A DNA stretch of 64,000 bases, from NCBI RefSeq assembly GCF_001277235.1, contig NZ_CP012266.1, positions 1,612,001 to 1,676,000 of the forward strand. Reading direction: 5' to 3'. Positions 51,275 to 59,785 of this stretch are shown here, piece by piece (position 1 is the first letter of the stretch; each line of letters opens with the position of its first letter). A model generated the notes under the pieces. It searched no databases. It saw nothing but the letters and a program-made list of their open reading frames with translations, and was not told the DNA's origin. The position numbers were made by a program, and so were the translations under genes. Source of the DNA: Cronobacter dublinensis subsp. dublinensis LMG 23823. GTDB lineage: Bacteria > Pseudomonadota > Gammaproteobacteria > Enterobacterales > Enterobacteriaceae.

Positions 51275-52362
51275 CAGGCCACCTCCTGCGTCACGCGCAG
51301 GTGATCGCGACAGCGCATCAGCGGCTGAATATGCTCGCCGAAGGCGTCGATACCGGTCAGGAAGTCGTCAAACGTCAGCAGCACGCCTTCGGTGCCCGGC
51401 ACGGCGGCCACTTCATCCAGCATCCGGGCGACGCTCGCGTATGAGCCCACCAGCGTGCCCATATTGATATTGACCGCCGAGGTCGGGTCCGCCATCTGGC
51501 GCACGTTAGTGTCGGTGCCGGAGCGGGTATCTTTCTGGCTCTGCTCGGTCAGCCAGGCGAGCGCGTCTTCATCGGCCCCGGCTTTGTAATGTTCCCATTT
51601 GGCGCGCGCGGCTTCGTCGGTTTCGTCGGCAATCACCATAAACAGCACGTAGGAGCCGACATCGCGCCCGGCCTCATCCGCGGCCGCTTTCATGCGTGCG
51701 GCGGTGGGCGCGAAGGCGGCGGGCGTATTCACCCCTTTACCGAAGCAGAAGTTGTAATCGGCATATTTCGCGGAAAACGCCATGCCCGCGTCGCTCTGGC
51801 CCGCGCAAATCACTTTCATCGGCTGCTGCGGCTGCGGGCTGACGCGGCAGTCGTTCATGGTGAAGTAGTCGCCTTTGAAATCGCTCTGGCCGGTGTCCCA
51901 GAGATCGCGCAGCACCTGGACATATTCGGTGAGGTAGTCATAGCGGCGGGCGAAGTAATCATCGCCGGGCCACAGCCCCATCTGCTCATATTCCGGCTTC
52001 TGCCAGCCCGTCACCAGATTGACGCCGAAACGTCCGCCGGAGATAGAGTCGATAGTGGAGGCCATGCGCGCCACAATGGCAGGCGGCAGGGTAAGCGTGG
52101 CGGCGGTGGCGTAAATCTGAATGCGCGAAGTCACGGCCGCGAGCCCCGCCATTAACGTAAACGACTCCAGATTATGATCCCAGAATTCGGTCTTACCGCC
52201 GAAGCCGCGCAGTTTGATCATCGAGAGCGCAAAATCGAACTGCTGCTGCTCCGCCTTCTGCACGATGGCTTTATTCAGCTCAAACGTCGGCATGTATTGC
52301 GGGGCATGGGTGGAAATCAGCCAGCCGTTATTGCCGATAGGCACAAAGACACCAATTTTCAT
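51274..52362 (-). CDS. rutA: pyrimidine oxygenase RutA
   Basis: 362-aa luciferase-like flavin oxygenase that opens the uracil ring using FMN peroxide supplied by RutF. Start at 52362 (MKIGVFVPIGNNGWLISTHA) has AGAGG 7 nt upstream; an ATG at 52419 lies in the leader. The family parts NLVTGWQKPEYEQMGLWPGD and the VICAGQSDAG segment are present. First gene of rutABCDEFG, behind a sigma-54-type promoter. Confidence 0.96.
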   Translation of the reverse strand: MKIGVFVPIGNNGWLISTHAPQYMPTFELNKAIVQKAEQQQFDFALSMIKLRGFGGKTEFWDHNLESFTLMAGLAAVTSRIQIYATAATLTLPPAIVARMASTIDSISGGRFGVNLVTGWQKPEYEQMGLWPGDDYFARRYDYLTEYVQVLRDLWDTGQSDFKGDYFTMNDCRVSPQPQQPMKVICAGQSDAGMAFSAKYADYNFCFGKGVNTPAAFAPTAARMKAAADEAGRDVGSYVLFMVIADETDEAARAKWEHYKAGADEDALAWLTEQSQKDTRSGTDTNVRQMADPTSAVNINMGTLVGSYASVARMLDEVAAVPGTEGVLLTFDDFLTGIDAFGEHIQPLMRCRDHLRVTQEVA

Positions 52363-52444
52363 CACGAACCTCTCTTTTGCGAATAAAAGAACCGTCGCGT
52401 GGCGTTGCTTCCTGCACATCCCGTGCCGCGCTCAGAGAGTGAAT

Positions 52445-52461
52445 TGCAAAGCGAATGCCAG
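52445..52461 (-). promoter_or_regulatory. sigma-54 promoter of rutABCDEFG
   Basis: The minus strand reads CTGGCATTCGCTTTGCA: GG (-24) and GC (-12) separated by exactly 10 nt, against the YTGGCACG-N4-TTGCW consensus. It lies about 83-100 nt before rutA, so the transcript would start near 52434. The E. coli rut operon is NtrC-controlled, which fits. Confidence 0.75.
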
Positions 52462-52523
52462 TTTTGAAATTGTCTTTGTTATCATTGTGTTGTCGATATG
52501 TGTGAATTTTGCGCATTTAAAAC

Positions 52524-52539
52524 CGGACTAAGTGGTCAA
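52524..52539. promoter_or_regulatory. RutR operator
   Basis: The minus strand reads TTGACCACTTAGTCCG against the RutR palindrome TTGACCA-N2-TGGTCAA: one half-site perfect, the other 4 of 7. It lies between rutA and rutR, upstream of the sigma-54 promoter. RutR leaves its operator when uracil or thymine binds. Confidence 0.7.
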
Positions 52540-52545
52540 AAACGT

Positions 52546-52583
52546 TGCACAGAAAACAGGCAACGCTGCGCAATGAAAGTGCA
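52546..52583. promoter_or_regulatory. two NtrC-like enhancer sites
   Basis: TGCGC-N7-GTGCA (52567-52583) matches the NtrC core TGCAC-N7-GTGCA at 9 of 10 positions. A second, TGCAC-N7-AGGCA (52546-52562), matches at 8 of 10. They are spaced 21 bp centre to centre (two helical turns), at about -120 and -141 from the predicted sigma-54 start. This is the usual range for NtrC enhancers. Confidence 0.6.
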
Positions 52584-52652
52584 GAGGGCGCGCTGTGGTC
52601 GAGCCGCCGCCGCGCTTTTGCTATGCTTGAGCAAAACACAAGGAGAGAGCGC

Positions 52653-53291
52653 ATGGCACAAGGCGCGCAAAAAGAGACGGGCAAACGCTCAAAAGCGGTA
52701 GCGGCGAAAAAACAGGCCATCCTGGACGCCGGGCTGACGCTGTTTTCGCTGTTCGGCCTTCACGGCACCAGCCTTGAACAGGTGGCGGAGCGCTCCGGGG
52801 TCTCCAAAACCAATCTGCTGTACTATTTCCCTTCAAAAGAGGCGCTCTATATCGCCGTGCTAAAGCACATTCTCGATATCTGGCTGGCGCCGCTGCGTGC
52901 ATTTCGCGAGGATTTGCAGCCGCTCGCGGCCATTAGCGAGTACATCCGCCTAAAGCTTGAGGTATCGCGCGACTTCCCCGAGGCGTCGCGGCTGTTCTGC
53001 CTGGAGATGCTCCAGGGCGCGCCGCTCCTGATGGCCGAATTACAGGGCGATTTAAAAGCGCTGGTGGAGACGAAATCCGCCATCATCACCGGCTGGGTGG
53101 CCAGCGGCAAGCTCGCCCCCATCGACCCTCACCATCTCATCTTTATGATCTGGGCCACTACTCAGCACTACGCCGATTTCGCCACCCAGGTTGAGGCGGT
53201 GACCGGCGCGACGCTCGCCGACGAGGCGTTTTTTAACCGCACCGTCGAGAATGTCCAGCGGATGATCATTGAGGGCATTCGGGTGCGGTAG
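52653..53291 (+). CDS. rutR: TetR-family pyrimidine regulator RutR
   Basis: 212-aa TetR-type repressor that senses uracil and thymine and controls rut and other pyrimidine genes. Helix-turn-helix at about residues 38-57 (TSLEQVAERSGVSKTNLLYYF). The ligand domain keeps LAPIDPHHLIFMIWATTQHYADF. The start at 52653 (MAQGAQKETGKRSKAV) has AAGGAGAG upstream; the frame open to 52545 overlaps the control region. Divergent from rutA. Confidence 0.95.
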   Translation: MAQGAQKETGKRSKAVAAKKQAILDAGLTLFSLFGLHGTSLEQVAERSGVSKTNLLYYFPSKEALYIAVLKHILDIWLAPLRAFREDLQPLAAISEYIRLKLEVSRDFPEASRLFCLEMLQGAPLLMAELQGDLKALVETKSAIITGWVASGKLAPIDPHHLIFMIWATTQHYADFATQVEAVTGATLADEAFFNRTVENVQRMIIEGIRVR

Positions 53292-53325
53292 TGCCTGCTT
53301 TTTGTTTTACTAGCCGTCTGCCGAA

Positions 53326-56300
53326 TCAGCCGATAGTCATCAGGCTGGCGTTGCCGCCAGCGGCGGCGGTGTTGACGCTGAGCGAGCGCTCCAGCCACAG
53401 GCGCTCCAGCAGCAGGTTGGTTTCCCCGCGCCCGAAGCCCTGCACCGAAACAATCGCGCCCTCGCGCGCGGCTACTTTTTCGCACAGCGCGCGCAGCTGG
53501 TCCGAGTCACCGTGATAGATAACGGCGTCGAAGCTCTGGCTGAACAGCACATCCTGTTTGGCGAAGTCGATAATCGCATTCACCGCAGCCGGGAGCTGTT
53601 TTGCGAGCGTGCGCTGTAGCGACTCGTCGGGCCACAGCACGCGGCTGCCTGCGCTGGTGACGGCGGCAAGCTGCACCAGCAGATCCTGCTCGTTATCCGC
53701 AAGGCACAGCACGCGCTCGCGCGGCAGCAGGGTGTAGGTGTTGCGCTCGCCAGTCGGGCCCGGCAGGGTGCGCTGCACGCCGCTTTGCGACAGCGTGAGA
53801 TAGTGCTCGCACAGCGCCCTGAGTTCCGGGCGGCCTGCCGCCCACTCGGTCAGCGCCTGGTGCGGGCGCGTGATGAGTGTTTTCACCTGCGCGTCCTGGG
53901 CATAGCGGGCGTCGTGGCGCTCAAGCGTCGTCTGCACCGCCGCCTCCGGACGGCTCGCCAGCAGGCGGTAGAGATAGAGCGGGCCGCCCGCTTTCGGACC
54001 GGTGCCGGAAAGCCCTTCGCCGCCGAACGGCTGTACGCCGACCACCGCGCCAACCATATTGCGGTTCACATAGAGGTTGCCGACATGTGCGCTGCCGGTC
54101 ACCTGGGCGATGGTCTCATCGATGCGCGTATGCACGCCGAGCGTCAGGCCGTAACCCGCCTTATTGATTTGCTCAATCAGCCCGGCCAGGTTGTTGCGGT
54201 TGTAACGCACCACATGCAGCACCGGGCCGAAGACCTCTTTTTTCATCTCATCGAAGCTTTCAAGCTCAATCAGCGTCGGGGTGACAAAGGTGCCGGTCTG
54301 CCATTCGCGGGCATCCTGACTGTTGTCGCGTACCGCCTGGAAGACCTTACGACCTTTGGCGCGCATCGTCTGGATATGGCGCTCGATACCGGCTTTGGCA
54401 TCGGCGTCAATCACCGGCCCGATGTCGGTAGTCAGGCGGCCAGGGTTGCCCATGCGACACTCGGCCATCGCGCCTTTCAACATAGTCAGGGTGTGATCGG
54501 CAATCTCGTCCTGCAGGCAGAGCACACGCAGCGCCGAGCAGCGCTGACCGGCGCTGTCAAAGGCCGAGGCGACGACATCCACCACTACCTGCTCGGTGAG
54601 CGCGGAGGAGTCAACAATCATGGCGTTCAGACCGCCGGTTTCGGCAATCAGCGGCGTCGGTCGGCCCTGCGGATCGAGGCGGTCGGCGATATTACGCTGC
54701 AGGAGCGTCGCCACTTCCGTCGAGCCGGTAAACATTACGCCGCGCACGCGCGCATCGCCCGTAAGCTGCGCGCCCACGGTTTCGCCGCGCCCTGGCAGCA
54801 GTTGCACCACGCCCTGCGGCACGCCCGCCTCCAGCAGGATCTGAATGCCCTGCGCGGCGATAAGCGGCGTTTGCTCCGCCGGTTTCGCCAGCACGCTGTT
54901 GCCTGCCGCGAGCGCGGCGGCCACCTGGCCGGTAAAGATAGCGAGCGGGAAGTTCCACGGGCTGATACAGACGACCGGGCCGAGCGGGCGATGGGTTTCA
55001 TTGTCGAAATCGTCACGCACCTGGCCTGCGTAGTAGCGCAGGAAATCAACCGCCTCGCGCACTTCGGCGATGGCGTTAGCAAAGGTTTTACCGGCTTCAC
55101 GCACCAGAATGCCGATTAGCGTCTGGGTCTGGGCCTCCATCAGTACTGCGGCGCGCTCAAGAATGGCGGCGCGCTCCTGCGGTGGGGTGGCGAACCAGAT
55201 AGGCGCGTTGTTAACCGCGCTCTGTAGCGCCAGCGCCACTTCCGCTTCGCTGGCTTCACGCGCGTAACCGACGATATCGCGCGGCTCGGCCGGGTTGACG
55301 ACCGGCGTCAGTTCGCCTTCTTCCACCGTGTTTTCCAGCATCGGCAGCGCGCGCCATTTTTGCAGGGCGCTGTTCAGCAGCGAGGAGGAGAGGGACGCCA
55401 GGCGGTGTTCATTCGCCAGATCGAGACCGGCGGAGTTGACGCGGCCTTCACCGTAGAGATCCTGCGGCAGCGGGATTTTCGGGTGCGGCAGACCGACGCG
55501 GCCTTCCTGCGCGGCCAGTTTTTCGACGGCGCTCACCGGGTCAGCCACCAGATCGTCGAGCGACAGCGTGTTATCGGCGATGCGGTTAACAAACGAGGTG
55601 TTCGCGCCGTTTTCCAGCAGGCGGCGCACCAGGTACGCCAGCAGCGTCTCGTGGGTGCCGACCGGCGCGTAAATGCGGCACGGACGGTTGAGTTTGCCGT
55701 CAGTAATTTTGCCCACCACCTGCTCGTAGAGCGGCTCGCCCATGCCGTGCAGACACTGGAACTCATATTGGCCGGGGTAGTAGTTCTGGCCCGCCAGGCT
55801 GTAAATGGCCGCCAGCGTATGGGCGTTGTGGGTCGCGAACTGCGGATAGATCAGGTTCGGCACCGCGAGCAGCTTTTTCGCGCAGGCGAGGTAGGAGATA
55901 TCGGTATAGACCTTGCGGGTGTAGACCGGGTAGCCCTCCAGCCCTTCCATTTGGGCGCGTTTGATTTCGCTGTCCCAGTAGGCGCCTTTCACGAGGCGGA
56001 TCATCAGGCGACGGCGGCTGCGGGTAGCGAGATCGATTAAGTAATCAATCACAAACGGGCAGCGCTTCTGATAGGCCTGAATAACAAACCCAATCCCGTT
56101 CCAGCCGGCGAGCTCCGGCTCGAAGCAGAGTTTTTCCAGCAGATCGAGGGAAATTTCCAGGCGGTCGGCTTCTTCGGCGTCAATGTTAATGCCGATGTCA
56201 TACTGGCGCGCCAGCAGTGTCAGGGATTTAAGACGCGGATAGAGCTCTTCCATGACGCGGTCATACTGCGCGCGGCTGTAGCGCGGGTGCAGGGCGGAGA

Positions 56301-57288
56301 GCTTGATGGAGATGCCCGGCCCTTCATAGATACCGCGGCCATTGGAAGCTTTGCCGATGGCGTGGATGGCCTGCTGGTAAGAGACCATATAAGCCTGCGC
56401 GTCGGCGGCGGTCAGCGCCGCTTCGCCCAGCATGTCGTAAGAATACCGGAAGCCTTTTTCTTCGAGCTTGCGGGCGTTGGCCAGCGCTTCGGCGATGGTT
56501 TCGCCGGTGACAAACTGCTCGCCCATCAGGCGCATCGCCATATCCACGCCTTTGCGGATCAGCGGCTCGCCGCTCTTGCCGATGATGCGGTTAAGGGAGC
56601 GCGACAGGCTGGCTTCGTTGTGGGTCGAGACCAGACGGCCGGTAAACAGCAGGCCCCAGGTGGCGGCGTTAACGAACAGCGACGGGCTGCGGCCAATATG
56701 CGAGTGCCAGTTGCCGTTGCTGATTTTGTCGCGGATCAGCGCGTCGCGGGTGGCTTTATCCGGAATACGCAACAGCGCTTCGGCGAGACACATCAGCGCC
56801 ACGCCTTCCTGTGACGAGAGCGAAAACTCCTGCAACAGGCTCTGCACCATCCCGGCGCGGCCGGAGGCGGTTTTCTGGTTGCGCAGCTTCTCGGCGAGGC
56901 TCCAGGCGAGCTGGTGGGTTTTCTCCGCGACCGGCTGCGGCAGGCGGGCCTGCTCCAGCAGCATTGGCACCGCGTCGGTCTCCGCACGACGCCAGGCGGC
57001 GGTAATGGCCGCACGGCTCACCGACTGCGGCTGGATCTGCTCGGCGAATTCGAGGAACGGCTGGTGGCTCTCTTCTGGCGGCACGGCGGCGTCTTCGCTC
57101 TCGTTAGCGGCACCGGCCAGTAGCGCAGGCAGCTCCGGCAGGCCGTCGCTGTTTTCCAGCTGTTCCAGATAATTAAAGATGGCCTGCTTAATCAGCCAGT
57201 GCGGCGTGCGGTCAATTTTGGTCGCGGCGGCTTTGATGCGCTCGCGGGTGGCGTCATCAAGCTTGACCCCCATTGTGGTGGTGCCCAT
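53326..57288 (-). CDS. putA: trifunctional proline utilisation protein PutA
   Basis: 1320-aa fusion: N-terminal ribbon-helix-helix (about 1-47: MGVKLDDATRERIKAAATKI), proline dehydrogenase barrel (about 260-610, with FAD motifs such as RLVKGAYWDSEIKRAQ and FATHNAHT), and L-glutamate-5-semialdehyde dehydrogenase (about 640-1120, with Glu in AETGGLNAM and the catalytic Cys in SAGQRCSALR). A C-terminal extension follows. It oxidises proline to glutamate at the membrane and represses putA and putP when proline is absent. 1320 aa matches E. coli. Confidence 0.97.
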   Translation of the reverse strand: MGTTTMGVKLDDATRERIKAAATKIDRTPHWLIKQAIFNYLEQLENSDGLPELPALLAGAANESEDAAVPPEESHQPFLEFAEQIQPQSVSRAAITAAWRRAETDAVPMLLEQARLPQPVAEKTHQLAWSLAEKLRNQKTASGRAGMVQSLLQEFSLSSQEGVALMCLAEALLRIPDKATRDALIRDKISNGNWHSHIGRSPSLFVNAATWGLLFTGRLVSTHNEASLSRSLNRIIGKSGEPLIRKGVDMAMRLMGEQFVTGETIAEALANARKLEEKGFRYSYDMLGEAALTAADAQAYMVSYQQAIHAIGKASNGRGIYEGPGISIKLSALHPRYSRAQYDRVMEELYPRLKSLTLLARQYDIGINIDAEEADRLEISLDLLEKLCFEPELAGWNGIGFVIQAYQKRCPFVIDYLIDLATRSRRRLMIRLVKGAYWDSEIKRAQMEGLEGYPVYTRKVYTDISYLACAKKLLAVPNLIYPQFATHNAHTLAAIYSLAGQNYYPGQYEFQCLHGMGEPLYEQVVGKITDGKLNRPCRIYAPVGTHETLLAYLVRRLLENGANTSFVNRIADNTLSLDDLVADPVSAVEKLAAQEGRVGLPHPKIPLPQDLYGEGRVNSAGLDLANEHRLASLSSSLLNSALQKWRALPMLENTVEEGELTPVVNPAEPRDIVGYAREASEAEVALALQSAVNNAPIWFATPPQERAAILERAAVLMEAQTQTLIGILVREAGKTFANAIAEVREAVDFLRYYAGQVRDDFDNETHRPLGPVVCISPWNFPLAIFTGQVAAALAAGNSVLAKPAEQTPLIAAQGIQILLEAGVPQGVVQLLPGRGETVGAQLTGDARVRGVMFTGSTEVATLLQRNIADRLDPQGRPTPLIAETGGLNAMIVDSSALTEQVVVDVVASAFDSAGQRCSALRVLCLQDEIADHTLTMLKGAMAECRMGNPGRLTTDIGPVIDADAKAGIERHIQTMRAKGRKVFQAVRDNSQDAREWQTGTFVTPTLIELESFDEMKKEVFGPVLHVVRYNRNNLAGLIEQINKAGYGLTLGVHTRIDETIAQVTGSAHVGNLYVNRNMVGAVVGVQPFGGEGLSGTGPKAGGPLYLYRLLASRPEAAVQTTLERHDARYAQDAQVKTLITRPHQALTEWAAGRPELRALCEHYLTLSQSGVQRTLPGPTGERNTYTLLPRERVLCLADNEQDLLVQLAAVTSAGSRVLWPDESLQRTLAKQLPAAVNAIIDFAKQDVLFSQSFDAVIYHGDSDQLRALCEKVAAREGAIVSVQGFGRGETNLLLERLWLERSLSVNTAAAGGNASLMTIG

Positions 57289-57700
57289 GCCTTACTCCTG
57301 TGTGTCGCGTCAGTATGAAAAAGGGAATGATCGGCAATATCTATCATGTTGCAACTTTGTGCAACCTTGTTAACTGTGACCTCGCCAGCAAGCTTAAAAA
57401 TGAATGAAATGTTAAATATGAAATTGCTATGACGCGTGGGAGAAAAGGCGGTTATAAGCTCAGAATTCTGGGCTGGTTAACATTTTTAACAGGTGCAACC
57501 GGGAAAAGCGTGAGCGAGTGCAACCTCTCAAAAAATGGTCAGGTTTCACAGATGCAAAACATGTAAATGGTGTGTTAAATCGATTGTGAATAAAAAACGC
57601 TTCCGGCAGGATACTGCCGCCACACGATACGACAATAACGCCACCGCTGCGTTCCGGCGGTGATAAACGGGGCGACCCGGTAATAACGCGGAGAAGTGAA
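57289..57700. promoter_or_regulatory. putA-putP divergent control region with PutA operators
   Basis: 412 nt without a gene. The PutA operator hexamer GTTGCA (or TGCAAC) occurs at 57348-57353/57350-57355 (as the palindrome GTTGCAAC), 57360-57365, 57494-57499 and 57519-57524. E. coli and Salmonella have a comparable set of GTTGCA sites. Two groups, near putA and in the middle, allow loop formation. Between them the DNA is AT-rich (57390-57480). Confidence 0.8.
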
Positions 57701-59209
57701 ATGACAACGAGTACACCGATGCTGGTGACTTTCTTTGTTTATATTTTGGGGATGATACTGATTGGGTTTATTGCGTGGCGCTCCACCAAAAACTTTGATG
57801 ACTACATTCTTGGCGGACGCAGTCTGGGGAGCCTCGTCACCGCGCTCTCCGCAGGCGCGTCAGATATGTCGGGCTGGCTGCTGATGGGCCTGCCGGGCGC
57901 GGTATTTCTCTCCGGGATCTCGGAAAGCTGGATTGCCATCGGGCTGACGCTCGGCGCGTGGATCAACTGGAAGCTGGTGGCGGGGCGTCTGCGCGTTCAC
58001 ACCGAGCACAACAATAACGCGCTGACGTTACCGGATTATTTCACCGGCCGCTTTGAAGATAAGAGCCGCCTGCTGCGCATTATCTCGGCGCTGGTTATCC
58101 TGCTGTTCTTCACCATCTACTGCGCCTCAGGCATCGTGGCGGGCGCGCGCCTGTTCGAAAGCACCTTCGGCATGAGCTATGAAACCGCGCTCTGGGCAGG
58201 GGCTGCGGCGACCATCCTTTACACCTTTATCGGCGGGTTCCTGGCGGTAAGCTGGACCGACACCGTGCAGGCGAGCCTGATGATTTTCGCGCTGATCCTG
58301 ACGCCGGTGATCGTGATTTTCGCAGTCGGGGGCCTGGATGATTCGCTGGCAGTGATTAAGCAGAAGAGCATTGAAAACATCGATATGCTCAAGGGCCTGA
58401 ACCTGGTGGCAATTATCTCGCTGATGGGCTGGGGGCTTGGCTATTTCGGCCAGCCGCACATCCTGGCGCGCTTTATGGCGGCGGATTCTCACCACACCAT
58501 CGTTAACGCACGCCGCATCTCCATGACCTGGATGATCCTGTGTCTTGCGGGCGCGGTGGCGGTCGGTTTCTTCGGCATCGCCTACTTTACTAACCATCCT
58601 GACCAGGCGGCGGCCGTGAACCAGAACGGCGAGCGCGTATTTATCGAGCTGGCGCAGATCCTGTTCAACCCGTGGATTGCCGGTATTCTGCTCTCCGCTA
58701 TCCTCGCCGCGGTGATGTCGACGTTAAGCTGCCAGCTGCTGGTCTGCTCCAGCGCCATTACCGAAGACCTTTACAAAGCGTTCCTGCGTAAGGGCGCAAG
58801 CCAGAAAGAGCTGGTGTGGGTTGGCCGTATGATGGTGCTGGTGGTGGCGCTGGTCGCCATCGCGCTGGCGTCAAACCCGGAAAACCGCGTGCTCGGTCTC
58901 GTAAGCTACGCCTGGGCGGGCTTTGGCGCGGCGTTTGGCCCGGTTGTGCTGCTGTCAGTGATGTGGTCGCGCATGACGCGCAACGGCGCGCTGGCGGGCA
59001 TGATCATCGGCGCGGTGACGGTGATTGTCTGGAAACAGTTTGCATGGTTTAACCTCTACGAAATCATTCCTGGCTTTATCTTCGCAAGCCTCGGTATTGT
59101 TATCGTGAGCCTGATGGGCAAAGCGCCGTCAGCCTCCATGCAGGCACGCTTTGAGAAAGCGGACGAGGAGTACCACACTCCGGCCCCGTCGAAGCTTCGC
59201 GCTAACTAA
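57701..59209 (+). CDS. putP: sodium/proline symporter PutP
   Basis: 502-aa Na+/solute symporter (SSS family, LeuT fold) importing proline. About 13 membrane helices. The sodium-site helix 2 region SAGASDMSGWLLMGLPG (Asp55, Met56, Ser57 equivalents) and the GWGLGYFGQPHILARFMA loop are intact. E. coli length and very high identity. Expression is tied to PutA operators upstream. Followed by a strong terminator. Confidence 0.97.
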   Translation: MTTSTPMLVTFFVYILGMILIGFIAWRSTKNFDDYILGGRSLGSLVTALSAGASDMSGWLLMGLPGAVFLSGISESWIAIGLTLGAWINWKLVAGRLRVHTEHNNNALTLPDYFTGRFEDKSRLLRIISALVILLFFTIYCASGIVAGARLFESTFGMSYETALWAGAAATILYTFIGGFLAVSWTDTVQASLMIFALILTPVIVIFAVGGLDDSLAVIKQKSIENIDMLKGLNLVAIISLMGWGLGYFGQPHILARFMAADSHHTIVNARRISMTWMILCLAGAVAVGFFGIAYFTNHPDQAAAVNQNGERVFIELAQILFNPWIAGILLSAILAAVMSTLSCQLLVCSSAITEDLYKAFLRKGASQKELVWVGRMMVLVVALVAIALASNPENRVLGLVSYAWAGFGAAFGPVVLLSVMWSRMTRNGALAGMIIGAVTVIVWKQFAWFNLYEIIPGFIFASLGIVIVSLMGKAPSASMQARFEKADEEYHTPAPSKLRAN

Positions 59210-59218
59210 GCGTCTTAA

Positions 59219-59245
59219 CAAACCCGCCGCCTGGCGGGTTTTTTC
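59219..59245 (+). terminator. putP terminator
   Basis: AACCCGCC (59221-59228) / GGCGGGTT (59233-59240), 4-nt loop, then tttttct. Ten nt after the putP stop. Confidence 0.92.
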
Positions 59246-59327
59246 TTGCTCATCAATCCGCTAGCTTGCCAGACGCCGCGATTTACGCTGTTATCTTCGC
59301 ATTCACCCATAACAACAAAGGTACAGG

Positions 59328-59756
59328 ATGATGGCGATTGGCAAGGTAGTGATTTCGGTCGTGCTGGCAGCTGCGCTCGCGGGCTGCGCGCCGCACGCGG
59401 CTGAACAGACGCAAACCCCGACGTGCGCGGCGCAAAACCGCATGACGCAGACCACGCTCTATTTCGGGCTTAACCGTCCGGCCGGGGCGACCATCACGGA
59501 ACAGGAGTGGCAGCGTTTTGTGGATAACGACGTGACGCCGCGTTTTCGCGACGGGCTGACGGTGTTTGACGCGCGCGGTCAGTGGCTCGGCAACGACGGG
59601 AAAGTGGCGCGTGAGCCGAGCAAGGCGCTGATGCTTATCCACGCCAGCGACAGCGCGAGCGAGAAGGGGATTGAAGCTCTGCGCGGGATTTACAAATCAC
59701 GCTTCGCGCAGGAGTCGGTGATGCGGGTTGATGAAACCGTGTGCGTACAGTTCTGA
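59328..59756 (+). CDS. DUF3574-type lipoprotein
   Basis: 142 aa. The signal peptide MMAIGKVVISVVLAAALAGC ends in a lipobox (LAGC), so this is a lipoprotein; the Ala after Cys suggests outer-membrane sorting. The mature part has TTLYFGLNRPAG, EEW-like QEWQRFVDNDVTPRF, GLTVFDARGQW and a final RVDETVCVQF, consistent with DUF3574. The Cys near each end could form a disulfide. Function unknown. It has no counterpart at this site in E. coli. AAAGG lies 6 nt before the first of two adjacent ATGs. Confidence 0.8.
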   Translation: MMAIGKVVISVVLAAALAGCAPHAAEQTQTPTCAAQNRMTQTTLYFGLNRPAGATITEQEWQRFVDNDVTPRFRDGLTVFDARGQWLGNDGKVAREPSKALMLIHASDSASEKGIEALRGIYKSRFAQESVMRVDETVCVQF

Positions 59757-59757
59757 A

Positions 59758-59784
59758 AAAGGCGGGGAAGTCCCCGCCTTGTTG
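59758..59784. terminator. bidirectional terminator between DUF3574 gene and nucleoside permease gene
   Basis: GGCGGGGA (59761-59768) / TCCCCGCC (59771-59778), tight loop; the minus strand continues with tttttca and the plus strand with ttgttgttt. Sits between convergent genes. Confidence 0.85.
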
Positions 59785-59785
59785 T

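Noticed and set aside
53785..55119. A 444-codon plus-strand open frame inside putA
   Set aside because: Antisense to the aldehyde dehydrogenase part of PutA, without a ribosome site or recognisable domain.
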